The notes beneath the pieces are model-generated. The model was not told the origin of the DNA. It made no database searches and saw only the letters and a program-made list of their open reading frames with translations. This document shows, piece after piece, positions 57,604-64,000 of a stretch of DNA of 64,000 nucleotides. Source of the DNA: Corallococcus silvisoli (GTDB taxonomy: Bacteria > Myxococcota > Myxococcia > Myxococcales > Myxococcaceae); NCBI RefSeq assembly GCF_009909145.1, contig NZ_JAAAPJ010000019.1, forward strand, positions 124,001 through 188,000. The letters run 5' to 3'. The stretch's first letter is position 1. Every line of letters begins with the position of its first letter. The position numbers and the translations under genes were made by a program.

Positions 57604-57720
57604 CGGCTCCGGCCTCGGGGGGCGCATACCCCCCTGAATTCGTTTGAGATTTCGGACGAGCAAGCCTGCCTGCTGGTCCTGTGTCAATCGGAGAAGCTTA
57701 GGATTCGCGCGTCGGGCCGA

Positions 57721-58536
57721 TCAAGAAAACATGCGCTGCAGGTCCAGTAACATCACCGGATCCGGCAGCCCCGGCGCCCGGAAGGTTCCCATCAGCTCAG
57801 CTGGCTTGAACTTCTGCAGCACGCCGAGCACCCGGGTGGCCGCCAGCCCTACGTTCCGGCCAGCCAGCTCCGTGAGCACGAACAGGTCCTCCACCTGCGC
57901 CTGGGCCCCCAGCAACGCCGGGACCGAGCAGATGGGCCAGAGCGCCTGCGCGTGCGGGAAGACCCCCGCCACCGGTCCGCTCTGGACCGGGAGCACGCTG
58001 AAGGCCTCCCCCTTCGGCACCACCTGGGAGACGCAGCCCAGCGGGACGCCGAACAGCACGCCCTGGGACTCCAGCACCAGCGCTCGCTCGGGCGGCTCGT
58101 CCGCCCAGTGCACCGGCCGGGGCTCCGGAGGCGCGGCCCGGGGGCCCGCCCGGTGGGGCAGCGCCTCCACGATGAGCTCCAGATACAGCCGGTCCTTGTG
58201 CAGCACCGCTCCCCGGCTCAGGGGCGCCAGCGAGTCCGCCAGCCCCGGGGGCAGGAGGAAGAAGGGGTCGCGCGCGACGTCCGCCACCTCCACCACCGAG
58301 CGTACGCGCACCGCGAGCGTGGGGCTGACATCCAGCACCACCACCATGCCCGGCACGTCCTCCGGCGGCCCGCCGAGCAGCGCGGAGAGGTCCTTCACCT
58401 CCAGCACGCCGCGCAGGCTCGCGCCGCGAGCGCCCGGCATGGCGACCTCGATGACGGAGGTGGCCTCCACCGCGTAGCGCGTCTCACCGGCCTCCACCAG
58501 CAGGCAGAGCCGGCGTCCGCTTTCAAAGGGCGACAC
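57721..58536 (-). CDS. Protein with two tandem CheW-like domains
   Basis: 271 residues if started at GTG 58536. Upstream in-frame starts (GTG 58557, ATG 58590) exist but would overlap the divergent promoter. Two CheW-like halves are visible: RRLCLLVEAGETRYAVEATS to VVLDVSPTLAVRVRSVVEVA, and ALVLESQGVLFGVPLGCVSQ to FVLTELAGRNVGLAATRVLG. CheW proteins link chemoreceptors to kinases. Here there is no receptor or CheA next door, and it lies between romR and a GGDEF regulator, so a polarity or signalling role is possible. Confidence 0.8.
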   Translation of the reverse strand: MSPFESGRRLCLLVEAGETRYAVEATSVIEVAMPGARGASLRGVLEVKDLSALLGGPPEDVPGMVVVLDVSPTLAVRVRSVVEVADVARDPFFLLPPGLADSLAPLSRGAVLHKDRLYLELIVEALPHRAGPRAAPPEPRPVHWADEPPERALVLESQGVLFGVPLGCVSQVVPKGEAFSVLPVQSGPVAGVFPHAQALWPICSVPALLGAQAQVEDLFVLTELAGRNVGLAATRVLGVLQKFKPAELMGTFRAPGLPDPVMLLDLQRMFS

Positions 58537-58588
58537 GGCCGGGGACCCTAGCAGCACTCCGGGGTTGGGTGCTAAGCCGTGAACAGTC

Positions 58589-59965
58589 ATGGCGCGACTG
58601 CTCCTCGTCGACGACGAAAAGATCGCCCGCAATCTCTACGGCGACTACCTCACGGCCGCGGGACACATCGTCACCGCCGTGCCCACCGTGGCGGACGCGA
58701 AGTCCGCCCTCGCCGCGGAGCGGTTCGACGCGGTGGTGACCGACCTCATCCTCCCCGGCGGCGACGGCATGGAGGTGCTCCGCCACGTGCGCGAGCGCTA
58801 CCCCGGCGTGGAGGTGGTGGTCATCACCGGCCTGGACAAGGTGGCCCCCGCGGTGCGCGCCATCAAGAGCGGCGCGGCGGAGTACCTGGTCAAGCCGGTG
58901 GCGCCGGAGGCCCTGCAGCACGCCCTGCGCCGCGCGCTCACCACGCGCGACCTGATGCGTGAGAACGCCTCCTTGCGCCAGCACGTCGCGCTGCTGGAGG
59001 CGGGCCAGCGGATCGCCACCACGCTGGACCGGGAGCGGCTGGCCACGGCCGCCTCGGACGCGCTGGAGTCCATGGCCAACGCCTCCGCGGTGATGCTCCT
59101 GGAGCGCGACCCCGGCTCCGGCTTCCGCGCGCACGGCATGCGCGGCCTGCCGGAGGACCTGCACGACACGCTGCTTCCGCAGCTCACGGAGCGCCTGTCC
59201 GTCACCCGCACGCCCGCGGAGCTGGATGGGCTCCAGGTCCCCTGGCCGCGCACCCTCGCCTTCCCCGCCGTGGACGGCGACACGGTGCTGGGCCACGCGG
59301 TGCTCTTCCACGACACCGCGCCCGCGGAGCACCACGCGGAGACCGTGGGCTTCCTCGTGCGCAACTGGGCGCTGGCCCTGCGCAACCTGGGCCGCTTCGC
59401 CGCCGTGGAGGACCTGGCGTACGTCGACGACCTCACCCGCCTGTTCAACACGCGCTACCTGCACCTCGTGCTGGACCGCGAGGTGAACGAGGCCCGGCAG
59501 ACGCAGCGGCCCTTCTCCCTGCTGTTCCTGGACCTGGACCGCTTCAAGGCCATCAACGACACGCACGGGCACCTGGTGGGCTCGCGCGTGCTGGTGGAGG
59601 CCGCGCGCGTGCTCAAGGGCTGCGTGCGCGACCCGGACGTCGTCGCGCGCTTCGGCGGCGACGAGTACGTGGTGCTGCTGCGCGGCACCGACTCCGGCGG
59701 CGCCCTCAAGGTGGCCGAACGCATCCGCCGCACCATGGAGACCCACCAGTTCCTCGGCCGTGAGGGGCTGGCCCTCAAGCTCACCACCTGCATCGGCGTC
59801 GCCAGCTTCCCGGAGCACGCCCAGGACAAGGACCACCTGCTGGACCTGTCCGACCGGGCCATGTACCGGGGCAAGCGCGGCAGCCGCAACGTCGTCTACA
59901 TGGCGGCGCAGGACCTGGAAGCCACCCCGGCCGAGCGCCGCCACGGCCCGCCTCCCCAGGGCTGA
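58589..59965 (+). CDS. Response-regulator diguanylate cyclase (REC-GAF-like-GGDEF)
   Basis: 458 residues from ATG 58589. Receiver domain 1-120 (MARLLLVDDEKIAR, Asp in AVVTDLILPGGDG, Lys in YLVKPVAPE). A middle region of about 150 residues is GAF-like. The C-terminal GGDEF domain is intact (DDLTRLFNTRYLHLVLDREV, FLDLDRFKAINDTHGHLVG, RFGGDEYVV). The product-inhibition site RxxD is present as RDPD, five residues before GGDEY. It should make c-di-GMP when activated by phosphorylation. It is divergent from the CheW-like gene with about 50 bp between starts. Confidence 0.93.
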   Translation: MARLLLVDDEKIARNLYGDYLTAAGHIVTAVPTVADAKSALAAERFDAVVTDLILPGGDGMEVLRHVRERYPGVEVVVITGLDKVAPAVRAIKSGAAEYLVKPVAPEALQHALRRALTTRDLMRENASLRQHVALLEAGQRIATTLDRERLATAASDALESMANASAVMLLERDPGSGFRAHGMRGLPEDLHDTLLPQLTERLSVTRTPAELDGLQVPWPRTLAFPAVDGDTVLGHAVLFHDTAPAEHHAETVGFLVRNWALALRNLGRFAAVEDLAYVDDLTRLFNTRYLHLVLDREVNEARQTQRPFSLLFLDLDRFKAINDTHGHLVGSRVLVEAARVLKGCVRDPDVVARFGGDEYVVLLRGTDSGGALKVAERIRRTMETHQFLGREGLALKLTTCIGVASFPEHAQDKDHLLDLSDRAMYRGKRGSRNVVYMAAQDLEATPAERRHGPPPQG

Positions 59966-59974
59966 ACGTCCACG

Positions 59975-59995
59975 CCCGGGGAGAGAAGGCCCGGG
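59975..59995. terminator. Short hairpin between the GGDEF and EncC-like genes
   Basis: CCCGGG (59975-59980) and CCCGGG (59990-59995) can pair around a 9-nt loop between the two convergent gene ends. The stem is only 6 bp and there is no clear T-run. Confidence 0.35.
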
Positions 59996-60002
59996 GCCCG
60001 CG

Positions 60003-60392
60003 CTACTTGCGCAGGTTGCCCACGGTGAGCCGCTTGGGCAGCTCCACGTCCGGCGCCTCCGCGGCACCGCCCTCCCCCACCGCCTCCACCTCTTCGTGGG
60101 ACGCGCCGGTGGTGATGAGCTGGTACTTCTGGGACGCCTCGCGGTCGTGCTGCGCCTGCTGCGGATCCAACCGCGCGATGAGCTGCCAGAACAGCGCGGC
60201 GTGCTCGCGCTCCTCGTCCATGACGTGGCGCAGGATGGCCTTGGCCTCCTCGTTGTCCGTGGCGTCCAGGTGCGCGGCGTAGAGGTTGATGGCGTCCAGC
60301 TCCGCCTCGATGTTGAGCCGGATGGAGCGGGCCAGTTCGGAGTCCGTCAGCTTCCGGGGCGTCAGCGAGTGGAACGGGTTCGTCTGCGGCAT
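60003..60392 (-). CDS. encC: Encapsulin-cargo ferritin-like protein (EncC-like)
   Basis: A 129-residue protein from ATG 60392, with AGAGGT upstream. The core is an encapsulated-ferritin (EncFtn-type) two-helix unit. It has Glu31 (in LNIEAELDAINLY) and the Glu61-x-x-His64 pair in VMDEEREHAALFW, with spacing like known iron ligands 32/62/65. A flexible acidic linker leads to KRLTVGNLRK. Residues 122-129 match the encapsulin targeting peptide type LTVGSLRR known from M. xanthus. The protein should be packed inside an encapsulin nanocompartment and oxidise iron for storage. The shell gene (encA) is not in this window. Confidence 0.85.
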   Translation of the reverse strand: MPQTNPFHSLTPRKLTDSELARSIRLNIEAELDAINLYAAHLDATDNEEAKAILRHVMDEEREHAALFWQLIARLDPQQAQHDREASQKYQLITTGASHEEVEAVGEGGAAEAPDVELPKRLTVGNLRK

Positions 60393-60559
60393 GCGGACCT
60401 CTGCGACAGGGAGAGCCCCCAGCGAGCGGGCGGGCACGCACGTCCCCCGTGCCCGGCTGGAAGGCGCCGCGAGCATCCGTTCGGCGGAGGATCCGGTCAA
60501 CCGAATCCCGCGGGGGACGCGTTGCGCGTGAACACCCGCCTCCGCCATGCTCCCGACGC

Positions 60560-62077
60560 ATGGAGACCCCCTCGCCGCTCGCGCAACTGCTCCAGGCCCT
60601 GGATGCAGGGGATTTGCCCGCGGCCCGACTCGCGGCGGCGGCCCTCCAGCGCGCCAACGCCCATACCCACCAGGTCGCCGCGGAGGTCCTCCACGAGCTG
60701 CGCCAGCCCCTGCTGGGCGCCAAGGCCTACGCCCAGCTGCTGGCGGAGGAAGGCGGCTCCAGCGGCCCCTTGAAGCTGCTGCTGGCGCAGGTGGAGCGGA
60801 TGGAGCAGATCGTCTCCGACTTCATCCGCCTGGCCAGCGAGCGGCCCGCCCCGCAGCAGCGGCTGTCCCTGGCCGCGCCCATCTGGGCCGCGGCGAAGGT
60901 GTTCAGCGTCAATCCGGACTCGGCGCGCATCTCCCTGGAGGTGGAGGCGCCCGAGGACCTCCCCATCCAGGGCAACGCGCGGCTCATCGAACAGCTCACC
61001 CTCAACCTGCTCAACAACGCGCGCGACGCCATGTCCGGCCGGGGCCGGGTGAAGGTGACGCTCGCGCGCGAGGGCGCGTCCACGGCCCTCTACGTCTCCG
61101 ACTGGGGGCCGGGCATCCCGGAGGAGCTGCGCGCGCGCATCTTCGAACCCTACGTCTCCGCCAGCAAACGCGGCACCGGCCTGGGGCTCGCGGTCTGCCG
61201 CCGCATCGCGCAGGAACACCACGCGCAGATTGCCCTCGTTCCGCCGACGACGCTGCGCGACGTGCCGCCGCCCGCCACCGTGTTCCGAGTGCTCTTCCCG
61301 CCCACGGACGCGCCCCGCCCCCCGCGCAAGCGGCTGCTGGTGGTGGATGACGAGGGCATCATCCGGATGGTCTTCAAGGACCTGATGGACAAGGAGTGCG
61401 AGGTCATCGAAGCGGCCACGGGCGAGGCCGCGCTGGAGCTCCTGCGCTCCTCGAAGGTGGACCTCATCGTCACGGACAAGAACCTGCCCGGCCTGTCCGG
61501 GCTGGAGCTGGCCCAGCATGCGCGGCGGTTGGACCCCACGTCGCGCGTCATCCTGATGACGGGCTACCCGTCGCTGGTGACGACGCAGCAGGCGCTGCAG
61601 CTGGGCGTGGTGGACTACCTGCTCAAGCCCTTCGACGACATCCGCCAGGTGCGCGCGCTGCTGCGCCAGGCGCTGTACACGCCCCCGGCACCGCCCGCTC
61701 CCGCCTCCACCACCGCGACGCGGCGGGTGGACGTGTTGGAGGACCACCCGGCCACCGCCCGGCTGATTTCCGAGGCCCTGGCCCTGCTGGGGCTGGAGGC
61801 GCGCGTCGTCCCGGGCGCGGAGGTGGCCGCGATGGAGCCCCCCGTGGGCGTGGTGGTGTCGTGGGACTTCGCGCCGGCCTACGGGAAGAAGGCGCTGGAG
61901 CTGGCCCGGGGGCTGAGCCAGGGCGCGCCCTTCGTCGTCCTGGCCGAGCACCTCACCATGGAGACGGCGCTGGCGTCGCTGCGCGCCGGGGCCGCCGCGT
62001 GCCTGCCCAAGCTGCTCTCCGACACCACGGCGCTCAGCCGTGAGCTGGGGCTCGCCTTCAAGAAGGCCCAGCCCTGA
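60560..62077 (+). CDS. Soluble histidine kinase fused to a receiver domain
   Basis: 505 residues from ATG 60560. An N-terminal helical segment leads to a HisKA-type helix (VAAEVLHELRQPLLGAKAYA), then a HATPase domain (NARLIEQLTLNLLNNARDAM, VSDWGPGIPEELRARIFEPY, KRGTGLGLAV). A typical receiver follows (RLLVVDDEGIIRMVFKDLMD, Asp in IVTDKNLPGLSG, Lys in YLLKPFDDI). A second, receiver-like C-terminal region (RVDVLEDHPATARLIS) lacks a clear phosphoacceptor. No membrane segment. Its signal and partner are unknown. It lies between encC and groEL. Confidence 0.87.
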   Translation: METPSPLAQLLQALDAGDLPAARLAAAALQRANAHTHQVAAEVLHELRQPLLGAKAYAQLLAEEGGSSGPLKLLLAQVERMEQIVSDFIRLASERPAPQQRLSLAAPIWAAAKVFSVNPDSARISLEVEAPEDLPIQGNARLIEQLTLNLLNNARDAMSGRGRVKVTLAREGASTALYVSDWGPGIPEELRARIFEPYVSASKRGTGLGLAVCRRIAQEHHAQIALVPPTTLRDVPPPATVFRVLFPPTDAPRPPRKRLLVVDDEGIIRMVFKDLMDKECEVIEAATGEAALELLRSSKVDLIVTDKNLPGLSGLELAQHARRLDPTSRVILMTGYPSLVTTQQALQLGVVDYLLKPFDDIRQVRALLRQALYTPPAPPAPASTTATRRVDVLEDHPATARLISEALALLGLEARVVPGAEVAAMEPPVGVVVSWDFAPAYGKKALELARGLSQGAPFVVLAEHLTMETALASLRAGAAACLPKLLSDTTALSRELGLAFKKAQP

Positions 62078-62083
62078 AAAGAC

Positions 62084-62129
62084 TCCGGCCCCGGGCGCCC
62101 CGCGTCGCGCGAGGCCCACCGGGGCCGGA
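62084..62129. terminator. Bidirectional hairpin between the kinase and groEL
   Basis: TCCGGCCCCGG (62084-62094) pairs perfectly with CCGGGGCCGGA (62119-62129) across a 24-nt loop. It lies between the ends of the convergent kinase and groEL genes. Confidence 0.55.
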
Positions 62130-62193
62130 AACCCGACGGGTGGCGGACCCGTGAGGCCCGCCGCCCTTCAGTGACTGCCTGAGCCGGGGTGGC

Positions 62194-63840
<1,647 letters not shown>

Positions 63841-63888
63841 CGCAACCTCCGATAATACTTGGGGAATTTCTACGAATGGGGATGGCCG

Positions 63889-63915
63889 TTAGCACTCGGC
63901 CATGTCGAGCGCCAA
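63889..63915 (-). promoter_or_regulatory. CIRCE operator (HrcA site)
   Basis: TTAGCACTC (63889-63897), a 9-nt spacer, then GAGCGCCAA (63907-63915). The left arm is a perfect CIRCE half and the right arm matches GAGTGCTAA at 7 of 9 positions. It lies about 49 nt upstream of the groEL ATG, the expected place for heat-shock repression by HrcA. Confidence 0.85.
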
Positions 63916-63941
63916 CATAAGGGTCGCATCGACGATGTCAA
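63914..63941 (-). promoter_or_regulatory. groEL: Sigma-70-type promoter of groEL
   Basis: On the minus strand TTGACA (63936-63941) and TATGTT (63914-63919) are separated by 16 nt. The start point should lie within the CIRCE operator, so the repressor would block it directly. The right arm of CIRCE touches the -10 box. Confidence 0.7.
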
Positions 63942-64000
63942 CGGAAAGGGGCAGGCGTGTGACCCTGAGGACGCCTTCTGGCCCGCCCGGGTGGGGGCCC

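Overview
This window looks like a chromosome segment from a myxobacterium of the Myxococcus/Corallococcus type. The DNA is very GC-rich. It carries a PilZ-Ser/Thr kinase, many response regulators and histidine kinases, a protein ending in a MYXO-CTERM sorting signal, a RomR-type motility regulator, an EncC-type encapsulin cargo ferritin, and a lexA preceded by a myxobacterial-type LexA box. The order romR / CheW / GGDEF regulator / encapsulin-cargo ferritin / hybrid kinase / groEL agrees, from memory, with the M. xanthus MXAN_4461 to MXAN_4467 neighbourhood.

Layout. 0-4 kb: a plus-strand cassette of PEGA lipoprotein, PilZ-Ser/Thr kinase and FecR-domain lipoprotein. 4-10 kb: an FAD monooxygenase with a promoter/operator-like site, an alpha/beta hydrolase, a repeat-rich MshEN-GAF protein, a VOC-family protein and a REC-DUF4388 regulator. 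10-25.6 kb: six minus-strand genes in a row (large hybrid kinase, membrane histidine kinase, FecR-domain membrane protein, Ig-like exported protein, large outer-membrane protein, MYXO-CTERM surface protein). This looks like a signalling-plus-envelope module. 25.6-26.5 kb: lexA with its SOS box. 26.5-34.5 kb: a linked exported trio (parvulin-type isomerase, 1843-aa Ig/PKD-like repeat protein with a hydrolase domain, Cys-rich lipoprotein).

34.6-37.4 kb: nested insertion sequences. An IS5-family element bounded by 17-bp inverted repeats and a TTA target duplication is split by an IS3-family element, whose one end is present as three identical 108-bp tandem copies. 37.4-40.6 kb: TPR lipoprotein, outer-membrane barrel protein, short-chain dehydrogenase. 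40.8-43.3 kb: a coupled CoA-ligase / ketopantoate-reductase-like pair. 43.3-46.3 kb: enolase-surE-LysM/M23 peptidase with overlapping or abutting genes. 46.4-52.8 kb: degenerate ADP-ribosylglycohydrolase homologue, a 59-aa small protein, SRPBCC protein, class II fructose bisphosphatase (glpX), thioesterase, alkaline-phosphatase-superfamily enzyme, nadC. 52.8-57.6 kb: valS with an unusual histone-H1-like Lys/Ala tail, and romR. 57.7-62.1 kb: double-CheW protein, REC-GGDEF cyclase, EncC-like ferritin, histidine kinase/regulator. 62.2-64 kb: groEL with a CIRCE operator and a sigma-70-type promoter, and no groES in the window.

No rRNA, tRNA, CRISPR array, prophage or biosynthetic cluster was seen. 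The points most worth following up are the ValS tail, the in-frame 60-bp repeat that multiplies the start region of the outer-membrane protein gene, the nested IS with its triplicated end, the orphan encapsulin cargo, and the exported isomerase / repeat-hydrolase / Cys-rich trio next to the IS scar.
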